From assembly GCF_015595025.1 (NCBI RefSeq), contig NZ_JADNRL010000026.1:249334-313333 (forward strand): DNA of 64,000 bases. The letters are read 5' to 3'. Shown here in pieces: positions 25,671 through 35,962 of this stretch; positions within the stretch are counted from its first letter, which is position 1, and each line of letters starts with the position of its first letter. The translations under genes and the position numbers were made by a program. The notes beneath the pieces were generated by a model. It saw nothing but the letters and a program-made list of their open reading frames with translations, ran no database searches and was not told where the DNA came from. This stretch comes from Halomonas sp. KAO. GTDB taxonomy: Bacteria > Pseudomonadota > Gammaproteobacteria > Pseudomonadales > Halomonadaceae.

Positions 25671-26483
25671 ATGACCAATATCCCACCCCGGCGCCGGCAA
25701 AAACTAGCTGAACTTATAAGTGATGATATCAAGCGTTGGATCGCGACTGAGGGAATGACGGAGGGCGACCGCCTCCCCAATGAAAAATCTCTTATGGAAC
25801 TCTACGACTGCGCCAAAGGGACAGTTCGTGAGGCCCTGAAGATTCTCGAAGTTGAGGGATTAATTACTCTTAAAACAGGTCCGGGTGGTGGGGCAATCCT
25901 GCATACTCCCAGCATGGAGCCGGCCAGCCGAATGTTGCGTAACTTTCTACACTTCCGATCGCTAGATGGCCACCATGTCTATCAGCTACGTCGACTACTA
26001 GAAATAGAGCTAGCCGTTTCCGTTGTAGGAAGACTTTCTGAGCAGGATCTGGAAATCCTGGCTGCCAACATTGATGCCTGCCAGAGTTGCCATCCCGGCG
26101 AAGAGGATCAACGGCGCCAGCGTTTCCTCGAGCTGGAATTTCACAATCTACTGGCTCGCGCTTGTCCCAATCCACTACTGGCTTTCATGTGCCGCTTCCT
26201 AAACGACATGCTACGCGACCTCGTAGTAGTCAAAAAAGCCTATGTACCCGAGCGACAACAGTTCGACAAGGCCAATCATCGCTACCACCGCGAACTAGTC
26301 GAAGCCTTCCGTGAGGAAGATCGCGAGCTAGTAGCTAGGCTGATGGACGAGCATATGCGTGACGCTGAAGAGCATATGTCGGCACTTGAGGCCGAAATGG
26401 CCGATCAGATGCTGGTTACTCATAACACACCTTACGACGATACAGCCTCGCCTCTTCGGCGGCTTACCCAGACTGAACACTAG
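25671..26483 (+). CDS. GntR-family regulator (FadR/FCD subfamily)
   Basis: A 270-residue repressor-type regulator. An N-terminal winged helix (about 8-80) has EGDRLPNEKSLMELYDCAKG and TVREALKILEVEGLITLKTG. The C-terminal all-helical FCD domain has the metal/ligand residues spread through YQLRRLLEIELAVSVVGRLS, FHNLLARACPNPLLAFMCRF and HRYHRELVEAFREEDRELVA. It starts at ATG 25671 after AAGGAGCG; the frame back to 25626 is not supported. It probably responds to the substrate or product of the hydrolases that follow and regulates this island. AT-rich codon use matches the rest of the island. Confidence 0.9.
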   Translation: MTNIPPRRRQKLAELISDDIKRWIATEGMTEGDRLPNEKSLMELYDCAKGTVREALKILEVEGLITLKTGPGGGAILHTPSMEPASRMLRNFLHFRSLDGHHVYQLRRLLEIELAVSVVGRLSEQDLEILAANIDACQSCHPGEEDQRRQRFLELEFHNLLARACPNPLLAFMCRFLNDMLRDLVVVKKAYVPERQQFDKANHRYHRELVEAFREEDRELVARLMDEHMRDAEEHMSALEAEMADQMLVTHNTPYDDTASPLRRLTQTEH

Positions 26484-26591
26484 CCAATAACGTTGCAGCT
26501 GCCTTAGCACGGCCACCTGCATTACATTTCTCAAAATTTACTCTTAATAAACAACCAGTTCTCTTACAAACAACCACAACGAGGCTACTTC

Positions 26592-27860
26592 ATGACCACA
26601 GCTAATATCCAGCATCTCATAACAGAGTTACGTACAGACCAGCAACGACTTTGGCGATCACTGATGGAGATGGCTAGAGTCGGCGCCACCCCCAAGGGCG
26701 GTGTTAATCGACAAGCCTTCACTGAGCTCGATCGCCAATCACGCGAATTGTTCATCGAGTGGTGCCGCGCCGAAGGGTGCAGCATCCGCGTAGACGCCAT
26801 CGGCAATATCTTTGCCCGGCGTGAAGGACAGGACCCTAGCAGTCCCGCAGTATTGACAGGAAGTCATCTCGACAGCCAACCCACCGGTGGCAAATTCGAC
26901 GGCGTATATGGTGTGATGGCCGGGCTAGAAGTAATCAGGACCTTAAACGAGTCCGATATCCAAACCCGTGCCCCAATTGAGGTCGTCGCTTGGAGCAATG
27001 AAGAAGGGTGCCGATTCGCTCCCTGCATGATGGGCTCCGGTGTATTTACTGGTCAACTCAAGCTAGAGGAAATGCTTGCCCGGCACGACGATGAGGGCAT
27101 CAGCGCAGGTCAGGCGCTAGAGGCCATCGGATATCGAGGCACGGATCATGTAACGCCAGAGAATATCAAGGCGTTCTTCGAGTGCCATATCGAGCAGGGG
27201 CCAATCCTTGAGGACACCGGCAATACCGTTGGTGTGGTGGTGGGAGCTCTGGGACAAAAGTGGTTCGACCTCACTCTGACCGGGTTGGAGGCGCATGCCG
27301 GCCCGACACCAATGACGCTGCGACGCGACGCCATGCTCGGTGCCGCCGAAATCACGCAGGCAATCAATCGAATCGCCAATACCTATCAGCCACATGGCCG
27401 CGGTACAGTGGGCGTAATGCAGCTGCACCCTGGCTCGCGCAATGTCATCCCCGGGCAGGTCAGGATGACCGTCGACATGCGCCACTTTGACAGCAATACT
27501 CTTGAAAAGATGGCAGCCGAACTGCGCGTGGCAGTTGAGGAAACGCGCCAACAACATGGACTCGAAGCCGAGCTGGTTGCCACTGCAGACTTTGCCCCCG
27601 AGCACTTTGCCGACACCTGCGTCGGTGCCGTGCGGCGAGCAGCCGAGATGCTGGGCTGCTCGCATATGGACATTGTCAGCGGCGCGGGACACGATGCCAT
27701 CTTCATGGGCCGCATCACGCGGGCTGGCATGATCTTCGTACCTTGCGAGAATGGTATCAGTCACAACGAGATCGAGAACGCCACTCCCAGCGACCTGCAC
27801 GACGGCTGCAATGTGCTGCTTCACGCCATGCTCGAGCAAGCCGGCGTAAGCGAGGAGTGA
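26592..27860 (+). CDS. M20-family N-carbamoyl amino acid amidohydrolase
   Basis: Metal-dependent hydrolase of the HyuC/AmaB/allantoate amidohydrolase/beta-ureidopropionase group, which releases ammonia and CO2 from carbamoylated amino acids. The 422-residue product has TGSHLDSQPTGGKFDGVYGV (first metal His/Asp), EVVAWSNEEGCRFAPCMMGS (catalytic Glu), HIEQGPILED, the dimerisation-domain stretch GLEAHAGPTPMTLRRDA, and SGAGHDAIFMGRI and ISHNEIE at the C-terminus (last metal His). All key residues are present. The exact substrate cannot be read off: N-carbamoyl-L-amino acids, N-carbamoyl-beta-alanine or similar. It overlaps no gene but lies three bases before the amidase. Confidence 0.9.
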   Translation: MTTANIQHLITELRTDQQRLWRSLMEMARVGATPKGGVNRQAFTELDRQSRELFIEWCRAEGCSIRVDAIGNIFARREGQDPSSPAVLTGSHLDSQPTGGKFDGVYGVMAGLEVIRTLNESDIQTRAPIEVVAWSNEEGCRFAPCMMGSGVFTGQLKLEEMLARHDDEGISAGQALEAIGYRGTDHVTPENIKAFFECHIEQGPILEDTGNTVGVVVGALGQKWFDLTLTGLEAHAGPTPMTLRRDAMLGAAEITQAINRIANTYQPHGRGTVGVMQLHPGSRNVIPGQVRMTVDMRHFDSNTLEKMAAELRVAVEETRQQHGLEAELVATADFAPEHFADTCVGAVRRAAEMLGCSHMDIVSGAGHDAIFMGRITRAGMIFVPCENGISHNEIENATPSDLHDGCNVLLHAMLEQAGVSEE

Positions 27861-27863
27861 TTC

Positions 27864-29279
27864 ATGCCCCAACAGACCTCTCTTCCAACTCGTCTTGCCG
27901 AACTGACCGCTGTGCAAGCCCTCGAGCTCTTCCGCCAACGACTATTATCACCAGTGGAGCTAACCCAGGACTGCCTGGCACGTATCGAGCAGCATAACCC
28001 GACGGTCAATGCCTTCGCTCACGTAGATACTACTCAGGCGTTGACCTCTGCTCGTGCCGCCGAGGCGCGCTGGCATGCCGGCACCCCCTGTGGCCCCCTG
28101 GATGGCATTCCCACCACCATCAAGGATCTGACGCTAACGGCTGGTATGCCGACGCGGTTCGGCTCAGCTACCAGCGACCCTGATGACCCGTGGGAAATCG
28201 ATGCACCGATCAGTCACCATCTGCGTCAGGCAGGCGCGGTAATCCTCGGGAAAACTACCTCACCGGAGTTCGGCTGGAAGGGAGTAACCGACAACCCCTT
28301 ACATGGCATCACTCGCAACCCCTGGGACCACCGTCTGACACCGGGTGGTTCCTCGGGAGGTGCAGCGGCGGCAGCGGCCCTCAATCTGGGGCTGCTTCAT
28401 CAGGGTAGTGACGCCGGCGGCTCCATTCGGATTCCCTGCAGCTTCACAGGCTCCTTCGGCATCAAGCCCACCTTCGGCTGGGTACCACAGTGGCCGGCCA
28501 GTGCCATGAGCCAGCTCTCACATTTGGGACCGATGACCCGCACCGCGAATGACAGCGCCCTGATGCTCAGCGTCATGGCCAAACCCGATGCTCGTGACGG
28601 GTATTTAGGCAACCCCCGCGCCGACGATTGGCTGACGCCGCCACCTACGTCGCTGAAAGGATGGAGGATCGCGTACAGCCCTGACCTTGGCTATGTAGAT
28701 GTGGCCCCGGATATTACGGCGAGCACCCGAAAGGCAGTTGAGAAGCTGCAGGACTTAGGTGCCACGGTTGAAGAGATAGACCCTGGGTTTGACTCTCCTC
28801 TGGAAGTCTTCAATACCCTTTGGTTTGCTGGCGCCAGTCAGGTGCTGGAGCGCCTTGATATGGACCAGCAAGACAAGCTGGACCCTGGATTCCTGGGTAT
28901 TGCCCGACGTGGCGCGGACATATCGCTAAGAGACTACCTGGCTGCCTGTCGCGCCAGAGAGCAGCTTACCGCGCAGATGCAGCTATTTCATCAGCAGTAT
29001 GACCTGCTGATCACACCCACCCTCCCCCTCTCTCCCTTTGAGGCAGGGCACAATGTTCCCCCCGGCGGCCCCTACAGGGAATGGATGGAGTGGACTCCCT
29101 TCAGCTACCCGTTCAATCTGACCCAACAACCTGCCGCCTCGCTGCCCTGCGGCCTGGACGATCAGGGATTACCGGTTGGTCTGCACCTGGTCGGACCACG
29201 CTTCCAGGACCTCAAGGTTCTGCAGGTTGCTCGGCTACTAGAGCAACATCTGCCGGATCATCCCAACCTCGATCTCTAA
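27864..29279 (+). CDS. Amidase signature family enzyme
   Basis: A 471-residue amidase with the Ser-cisSer-Lys triad: Lys in GIPTTIKDLTLT, and the two Ser in TPGGSSGGAAAAAALNLGL and GSDAGGSIRIPCSF. It hydrolyses amides to acids and ammonia in the cytoplasm; GatA is the best known member, but no gatB or gatC is here, so this is a catabolic enzyme. The pairing with the M20 hydrolase suggests stepwise use of a ureide or amide substrate. It is the last gene of the island. Confidence 0.9.
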   Translation: MPQQTSLPTRLAELTAVQALELFRQRLLSPVELTQDCLARIEQHNPTVNAFAHVDTTQALTSARAAEARWHAGTPCGPLDGIPTTIKDLTLTAGMPTRFGSATSDPDDPWEIDAPISHHLRQAGAVILGKTTSPEFGWKGVTDNPLHGITRNPWDHRLTPGGSSGGAAAAAALNLGLLHQGSDAGGSIRIPCSFTGSFGIKPTFGWVPQWPASAMSQLSHLGPMTRTANDSALMLSVMAKPDARDGYLGNPRADDWLTPPPTSLKGWRIAYSPDLGYVDVAPDITASTRKAVEKLQDLGATVEEIDPGFDSPLEVFNTLWFAGASQVLERLDMDQQDKLDPGFLGIARRGADISLRDYLAACRAREQLTAQMQLFHQQYDLLITPTLPLSPFEAGHNVPPGGPYREWMEWTPFSYPFNLTQQPAASLPCGLDDQGLPVGLHLVGPRFQDLKVLQVARLLEQHLPDHPNLDL

Positions 29280-29451
29280 CCGGGATGGTGCCGGGGTGGC
29301 TCCCGGCACTCCACATTCCAATCTCCCGGCCTACCGCATAACGCAAGCCGGCAAAGGCTTAGAGCTGGGTACGAAGCAGGCACCGACAGGGGGATGAGCC
29401 AAACCGGCTTGCTCAAAGGTCCATCGCCCTTCTACCGCCAAGTGCGCCCGC

Positions 29452-29973
29452 TTACAGCAGGTAATAACCGCCATTGAGGGCATCGATCAGCAGCTCGAGA
29501 TCGCCATGCCGTTCATGGTGAGCAGTGAGGCGCCACAGGGGCTTGCGAACGGTCTCGCAGCGCATCAGCTCGAGACCCGAGGCGCTTCGCCGCTTCAAAC
29601 GATGGCGGCGCACCTGCATCACATGCTGGCGCGCCTTGCGCTCGAGGGGTGGAATCTCGAGCTCGGGGGATGGCAGCGTGGCAGCGCTCAGGGGGGTACC
29701 GAACTCGATGCCCTCCACTGTCGTACTGACCCCTTGGCAGCGATCGACCAGACAGCTCATCAGCTCCTGCCGCGACATGCCCCAGCGTCGAGTGTTCCAG
29801 CGATAGAGGCAGAGCAGATACGGGAAGCCGATCGGCTCGACCCTATCGATCGTGAGCTCGGCATCAATGGTAGCGACACGTCGTTCGAGGCCGTCGAGGG
29901 GAAGCCTGGCCTTGAGCCAGGCTTCCCGATCATCGGCGACGTCCACCACGGGACTCCCCGAGGGCTCGATCAC
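29452..29973 (-). CDS. Unknown protein, coupled to the SSS symporter
   Basis: A 173-residue soluble protein without a recognised domain. It begins with GTG overlapping the symporter stop by four bases, so it is translated with it, a strong sign of a real gene. Visible features: an acidic N-terminal part (SPVVDVADDREAWLKARLPL), TIDAELTIDRVEPIGFPYLL, and a basic C-terminal half (MQVRRHRLKRRSASGLELMR) ending in LLIDALNGGYYLL. There is no signal peptide, membrane helix or metal motif. It may be an assembly or regulatory partner of the transporter; that is inference. It is the last gene of the aminotransferase-MmsA operon. Confidence 0.7.
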   Translation of the reverse strand: MIEPSGSPVVDVADDREAWLKARLPLDGLERRVATIDAELTIDRVEPIGFPYLLCLYRWNTRRWGMSRQELMSCLVDRCQGVSTTVEGIEFGTPLSAATLPSPELEIPPLERKARQHVMQVRRHRLKRRSASGLELMRCETVRKPLWRLTAHHERHGDLELLIDALNGGYYLL

Positions 29974-31532
29974 GCCGGGCGCTCACTGAGCTTGAGCGTC
30001 AGCGCCTCATGTGCCATCTCGAAGCTTTGCTGCGCCTTCAGTGGCCTCGGCAGGGGGCGCAGTTCGGCGGTCTCCTCCATCGCCTGCAGGATATGCTCGG
30101 GAACGGGATGGCTGGTTTGCGTCAGCAGGCTGGCGACGACCATCGCCAGGCTGGAGAGCACCACACCGGCCAGCATGGGATGCAGGCCGGTCACCCCGTC
30201 CAGCGCCAGATACTGCCAGAAGAACGCCACCAGGCTACCGACAATCATCGAGGCCAGGGCACCGGGCGTATTGGCCTTTCGCCACCACACCGCGGCCACA
30301 TACGCCGGCAGGAAGGCACTGCCCAGTACAGAGGTCGTGAAGACGACGATGGAGAAGATCGCCGGCGGCTCGAAGACGGCCACGACACCGCAGACGGTTC
30401 CCAGCAACAGAACGATCAGCTGGGACACTCTCACCATCTGTTTCTCCTCCATGTTCGGATTGATAAACCGCTCATAGAGGTCTCGCGCCGCAATGCTCCC
30501 CGTCTGCAGCAGGATCGAGTCGGCCGTGGACATGATGGCCGCCATGATGGCCGCCATCACGATACCCACCACGGCGGCAGGCAGCAGGTTCTGGGCCAGG
30601 GCGAAGATGGCCTGCTCAGGGTCGTCGAGATCGGGCAGCACCAGGATGGCCAGGGTGCCGAGAATATAGGGGGCACTGACGAACACCAGGTTCCACAGGG
30701 TGGAGTAGACGCCGGCGCGACGCGCATGGAAAGGGTTGCGCATTGCCATGTGACGCGTGACGACGTGGGGCCAACCCATATAGCCGATGGAGAAGATCAA
30801 CAATGCCCCCAGCACGATTCCCCACTGCCCTTCATGGACGAGATCCTTGCCCCAGATGCTGAGTAGCGTCGGATCAATGGAAGCGATGGCCTGGTTGGCA
30901 GCCGTCAGGCCACCGACCTCCTGAAGCGTGGCGACCAGGATCCAGACGATGCCGATGATCATCACGAAGCTCTGCAGCAGGTCGGTGTAGGCCACCGCGC
31001 CATAGCCGCCCATCAGGGTATAGGCAAGAATGACGCCCACGGCTATCGCCAGCGCCACCTCGTAGGGCAGTCCTGTCACCAGTTCCAGGCCCTTGCCACC
31101 GGCGATGAACTGCGCCAGTACATAGGCGCCCAGCAGGGAGACCGACAGCACCGCCGCGATCAGGCGGACCCACTTGCTGGGATAGCGCTTCTCGAGATAC
31201 TCGATGGAAGTCAGTGCCCCCATGATCTGGGAGAGCTTTCGCATCCGCCGTCCGAGAACCGAGAGGTTCACCACCCCGCCACCGATATCTCCCGCGGCAT
31301 ACCAGAATCCATAATACCCCTGGGTGTAGCCGAGAGACCCGGCCCCCAGGAACATGTAGCCACTCATGGATGTCGACTGCATCGTCATGGCGGTCACCAG
31401 AGGCCCTACATTGCGACCGCTAAGATAGTACCCCTCCATGCTGCTCGAGCCGCCTCGGCGCATGGAGATGACGCCTACGGCCAGCATGCCGATGAAGTAC
31501 AGGGCAAGAAACAGCAATACCGTCGAGTTCAC
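29970..31532 (-). CDS. Sodium:solute symporter (SSS family, PutP-like)
   Basis: A 520-residue sodium symporter with about thirteen helices: LALYFIGMLAVGVISMRRGG, SSMEGYYLSGRNVGPLVTAM (family loop), QSTSMSGYMFLGAGSLGYTQ, VILAYTLMGGYGAVAYTDLL and IMAAIMAAIMSTADSILLQT (sodium-site helix). PutP-like features (MSG motif, AYT) suggest an amino acid or amine substrate. The operon holds an omega-aminotransferase and MmsA, so beta-alanine or a related beta-amino acid is a reasonable guess. A single-helix protein gene lies 50 bases upstream. No relation to the island's own symporter beyond family level. Confidence 0.92.
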   Translation of the reverse strand: MNSTVLLFLALYFIGMLAVGVISMRRGGSSSMEGYYLSGRNVGPLVTAMTMQSTSMSGYMFLGAGSLGYTQGYYGFWYAAGDIGGGVVNLSVLGRRMRKLSQIMGALTSIEYLEKRYPSKWVRLIAAVLSVSLLGAYVLAQFIAGGKGLELVTGLPYEVALAIAVGVILAYTLMGGYGAVAYTDLLQSFVMIIGIVWILVATLQEVGGLTAANQAIASIDPTLLSIWGKDLVHEGQWGIVLGALLIFSIGYMGWPHVVTRHMAMRNPFHARRAGVYSTLWNLVFVSAPYILGTLAILVLPDLDDPEQAIFALAQNLLPAAVVGIVMAAIMAAIMSTADSILLQTGSIAARDLYERFINPNMEEKQMVRVSQLIVLLLGTVCGVVAVFEPPAIFSIVVFTTSVLGSAFLPAYVAAVWWRKANTPGALASMIVGSLVAFFWQYLALDGVTGLHPMLAGVVLSSLAMVVASLLTQTSHPVPEHILQAMEETAELRPLPRPLKAQQSFEMAHEALTLKLSERPA

Positions 31533-31582
31533 TCATTTTCTCCTGTCACGCGATTCTTGTTTTCATGACCAGCCGCCTCGAC

Positions 31583-31714
31583 TCAGCGACCGGACTCCGA
31601 GTTCTTGAGTCCCGGCCAGCCTCGCGTTACCCAGAGGAAGCCCAGCGTGTAGAGCACCCAGAACACCGGCACACCGATGACCAGCCAGGTGGTGGATACG
31701 GGTAATCCGAACAT
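31583..31714 (-). CDS. 43-residue accessory membrane protein of the SSS symporter
   Basis: A short gene found by reading the minus strand. The product starts MFGLPVSTTWLVIGVPVFWV, continues LYTLGFLWVTRGWPGLKN and ends SESGR: one membrane helix, an aromatic-rich edge and a charged tail. GGAGAT lies ten bases before the ATG. Position directly before an SSS symporter, and similarity of layout to the small accessory proteins that often precede such symporters, argue that it is real. It is too short for ordinary ORF calling; the overlapping open frame 31563-31760 in another phase has no hydrophobic segment and is rejected. Confidence 0.82.
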   Translation of the reverse strand: MFGLPVSTTWLVIGVPVFWVLYTLGFLWVTRGWPGLKNSESGR

Positions 31715-31809
31715 CGTTATCTCCACTGCTTTTTGTTGATATTTTTGGCGTCTCAATCACGATGGCCCCGCCTAGGCGGAGCCACTTAGCCTCAACGAAA
31801 CCACCGGGC

Positions 31810-33300
31810 TCAGGAGGGAAAGGAGAACTGCGCCCCCTCGCGCACGCCGGCGGAGGGCCAGCGCTGGGTCACGGTCTTGCGACGCGTGTAGAAGCGCACA
31901 GCATCGGGGCCATAGGCGGAAAGGTCACCGAACAGCGAACGCTTCCAGCCGCCAAAGCTGTGATACGACACGGGCACCGGCAGCGGCACGTTGATTCCTA
32001 CCATGCCGACCAGGATATTATCGCTGAAGTAGCGTGCCGCCTCACCATCGCGGGTATAGATGCAGGTGCCATTGCCATACTCATGCTCATCGATCAGCCG
32101 CATGGCCTCTTCCATGCTGTCGACCCGCATGACCAGCAGCACGGGACCGAAGATCTCTTCCCGATAGCAGGTCATCTCGGGCGTCACATTATCGATCAGG
32201 GTGCCGCCGACATAGAAGCCCCTCTCGTAACCCTCGACCTGGACATCACGACCATCGACCACGAGGGTCGCGCCCTGCTCCGCGGCACTGGCGATATAGC
32301 CGCAGACCTTTTCCTGATGCGCCCTGGTGATCACCGGGCCGAAGTCGTTGCTCTTGTCGGAGAAGGGGCCGACCTTGAGGGTCGCCATCGACGCCTGCAT
32401 CTTGGCGATCAGGGTATCGGCCGCCTCATCCCCCACGGCCACCGCCACGGATAGCGCCATGCAGCGCTCGCCGGAGGAGCCGAAGGCGGCTCCGGTCAGC
32501 GAGTTGACCACATTTTCCATATCGGCATCGGGCATGACGATGGCGTGGTTCTTGGCGCCACCCAGTGCCTGACAGCGCTTGCCGTTGGCGCTGGCCCGCG
32601 AGTAGATATACTCGGCGATCGGCGTGGAACCGACGAAGCTGACGGCCTGGACGCGCTCGTCATCGAGCAGGGTGTCCACGGCCTCCTTGTCGCCATTGAC
32701 CACATTGAGCACGCCCGCGGGCAGGCCCGCCTCCAGCGCCAGCTCGGCGATAAAGAGTGCCGAGGTCGGGTCGCGTTCCGAGGGCTTGAGCACGAAGGTG
32801 TTACCACAGGCGATGGCCATGGGGTACATCCAGAGCGGCACCATGGCGGGGAAGTTGAACGGCGTGATGCCGGCCACCACCCCCAGGGGCTGATGCTCGC
32901 TCCAGGAGTCGATGCCCGGCCCGGTATTCTTGCTGTGCTCTCCCTTGAGCAGCTCCGGCGCGCCGCAGGCGTACTCGACATTCTCGATACCGCGGGCCAG
33001 CTCCCCCTGGGCATCGTGGGAAATCTTGCCATGCTCTTCACCGACCAGGCGAACGATCTCCTCGGCATGCTCCTCCAGCAGCTGCTTGAAACGGAACATG
33101 ACCCGGGCCCGCTTGGCCGGGGGCGTATTGCGCCAGGCCGGGAAGGCCGCCTGAGCCGCGGCGATGGCCTCCTCGACGGTCGCCCTGCTGGCCAGGCTGA
33201 CCTGGCCCTTCACCTCACCGGTGGAGGGGTTGTAAAGATCCTGGCTGCGCCCTTGGCGGTCGACACGAGCGCCGTTGATCAGGTGGCCGAGTGCTGTCAT
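31810..33300 (-). CDS. mmsA: CoA-acylating (methyl)malonate-semialdehyde dehydrogenase
   Basis: Oxidises malonate semialdehyde or methylmalonate semialdehyde to acetyl-CoA or propionyl-CoA with NAD+ and CoA. The 496-residue aldehyde dehydrogenase has GVVAGITPFNFPAMVPLWMY (MmsA-type N-terminal binding motif), FVLKPSERDPTSALF, VSFVGSTPIAEYIYSRASAN (NAD-binding) and the catalytic Cys in FGSSGERCMALSVAVAVG. The catalytic Glu of ordinary aldehyde dehydrogenases is replaced by the ALGGAKNHAIVMPDAD block, as expected for MmsA. It follows the omega-aminotransferase gene and consumes its aldehyde product. Confidence 0.94.
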   Translation of the reverse strand: MTALGHLINGARVDRQGRSQDLYNPSTGEVKGQVSLASRATVEEAIAAAQAAFPAWRNTPPAKRARVMFRFKQLLEEHAEEIVRLVGEEHGKISHDAQGELARGIENVEYACGAPELLKGEHSKNTGPGIDSWSEHQPLGVVAGITPFNFPAMVPLWMYPMAIACGNTFVLKPSERDPTSALFIAELALEAGLPAGVLNVVNGDKEAVDTLLDDERVQAVSFVGSTPIAEYIYSRASANGKRCQALGGAKNHAIVMPDADMENVVNSLTGAAFGSSGERCMALSVAVAVGDEAADTLIAKMQASMATLKVGPFSDKSNDFGPVITRAHQEKVCGYIASAAEQGATLVVDGRDVQVEGYERGFYVGGTLIDNVTPEMTCYREEIFGPVLLVMRVDSMEEAMRLIDEHEYGNGTCIYTRDGEAARYFSDNILVGMVGINVPLPVPVSYHSFGGWKRSLFGDLSAYGPDAVRFYTRRKTVTQRWPSAGVREGAQFSFPS

Positions 33301-33353
33301 GAATTACCTCTTGCTGTTGCATTGTTGTGGGAAAATTCCGCCGTGAGAAAGGC

Positions 33354-34697
<1,344 letters not shown>

Positions 34698-34817
34698 GAT
34701 GTTGACCTCCCCTGTTGTAGCGATCTGCCGTGCTGCCATGGCGATCTATTGTTGCTATCGGTTGTAAGTATCGGTTGTCGGTGCCGATGTGCATTACCAC
34801 CCTCAAGCTAGCCCCTG

Positions 34818-34860
34818 GCTTGCATCAATTAAATCACAAGCTGTTTAATCTCATGCAAGC
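34818..34860. promoter_or_regulatory. Dyad operator between the aminotransferase and LysR genes
   Basis: Perfect 8-bp arms GCTTGCAT (34818-34825) and ATGCAAGC (34853-34860), with inner arms ATTAAA and TTTAAT nearly on the same axis. It lies in the AT-rich divergent region, about 80 bases from the LysR start and 120 from the aminotransferase start, and is the likely regulator site. Confidence 0.55.
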
Positions 34861-34941
34861 GATCACTTACCTAACTAGGCGCCGAGACATTCGGCACCCG
34901 ACATCCACGCCAACAAGACAAACAAGAGGAGGCGAGACGCC

Positions 34942-35862
34942 ATGACACGGCGCAGGAGTACGCCCATGGGGCAGCCCGGAGACGCCGACCTGCGTCTGCT
35001 GCGGATCTACCGCAAGGTGGTGGAGTGCGGGGGATTTTCCGCCGCCGAGGTAGCACTCGGCATCAGCCGCGCCGCCATCAGCATGGCCATGAACGACCTG
35101 GAGACCCGGCTCGGCCTGCGCCTCTGCCAACGCGGACGCAGCGGCTTCGCCCTGACCGACGAGGGAGCCGAGGTCTACGAGTCGACCCTGCAGCTGCTCG
35201 CTGCCGTGGAGGGGTTTCGCACCCGGGTCAACGGCCTGCATGCCCAGCTGAAGGGAGAGCTCAACATCGGCATCACCGACAACCTGGTGACGATGCCCGA
35301 GATGCATATCACCGACGCCCTCAGCGCGCTCAAGGAGCGCGGCCCCGAGGTGCGCATCAATATCCGCATGATTCCCCCCAGCGATATCGAGATGGCGGTG
35401 CTCGATGGGCGACTCCACACCGGGGTGATTCCCGACCTCAAGGTGCTACCGGGGCTGCATTACCTCTCTCTCTACGCCGAGGAGTCGCGTCTCTACTGCT
35501 CCAATGAGCATGCGCTGTTCGATAGGAAGAGCATCGACGAGGAGGCTCTGGCCGACCACGATGCCGTGGTCCCCGCCTACGCCCAGACCCCCGAGATCAA
35601 GGAAGTTCATGAGCCACTGAAGGAGGCCGCCTCGGCCAGTGACCGCGAAGGCATCGCCTTCCTGATCCTCTCCGGCCGCTTTATCGGCTATCTGCCGACC
35701 CACTACGCGGAAGGCTGGGTCCGCGAGGGGCGCATGCGCGCCCTGTGCCCCGAGAGGTGGCGTTACTGCACCCACTACAGCGCCATCACGCGCAAGGGCG
35801 CACCACCCAATCTCGTGCTGGAGAGCTATCTCGAGGAGCTGACTCGTCTGGTGCAGACATAA
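34942..35862 (+). CDS. LysR-family regulator, divergent from the aminotransferase operon
   Basis: A 306-residue LysR regulator. The N-terminal HTH (about 17-80) reads LRLLRIYRKVVECGGFSAAE, ISRAAISMAMNDLETRLGLR and LCQRGRSGFALTDEG; the substrate-binding domain follows (about 105-300), starting GELNIGITDNLV. It is divergent from the bauA-like/mmsA operon, the normal place for its activator. The ligand is probably a beta-amino acid or the semialdehyde, by context. AGGAGG precedes the ATG; a second ATG at 34966 is possible. Confidence 0.9.
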   Translation: MTRRRSTPMGQPGDADLRLLRIYRKVVECGGFSAAEVALGISRAAISMAMNDLETRLGLRLCQRGRSGFALTDEGAEVYESTLQLLAAVEGFRTRVNGLHAQLKGELNIGITDNLVTMPEMHITDALSALKERGPEVRINIRMIPPSDIEMAVLDGRLHTGVIPDLKVLPGLHYLSLYAEESRLYCSNEHALFDRKSIDEEALADHDAVVPAYAQTPEIKEVHEPLKEAASASDREGIAFLILSGRFIGYLPTHYAEGWVREGRMRALCPERWRYCTHYSAITRKGAPPNLVLESYLEELTRLVQT

Positions 35863-35962
35863 GCGGAGGGCGATGTACTCTTGGGCAGGCAGGGTCACCA
35901 CCCCATGTCCTGGCCGAGCGCGGCGGCGATGATGCAAGACTCGCCACACCGAGAGCCGACCG

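Noticed and set aside
29281..29451. Missing 5' end of the CaiX-like gene on the far side of the island
   Set aside because: The minus strand here has no signal peptide or ribosome site; only a weak hairpin (29288-29309) is visible.
31563..31760. 65-residue open frame upstream of the SSS symporter
   Set aside because: A different phase of the same stretch gives a hydrophobic peptide with a ribosome site, which is the better gene.
31763..31784. Terminator between mmsA and the small SSS accessory gene
   Set aside because: The stem has a mismatch and no T-run on the minus strand, so read-through in one operon is more likely.
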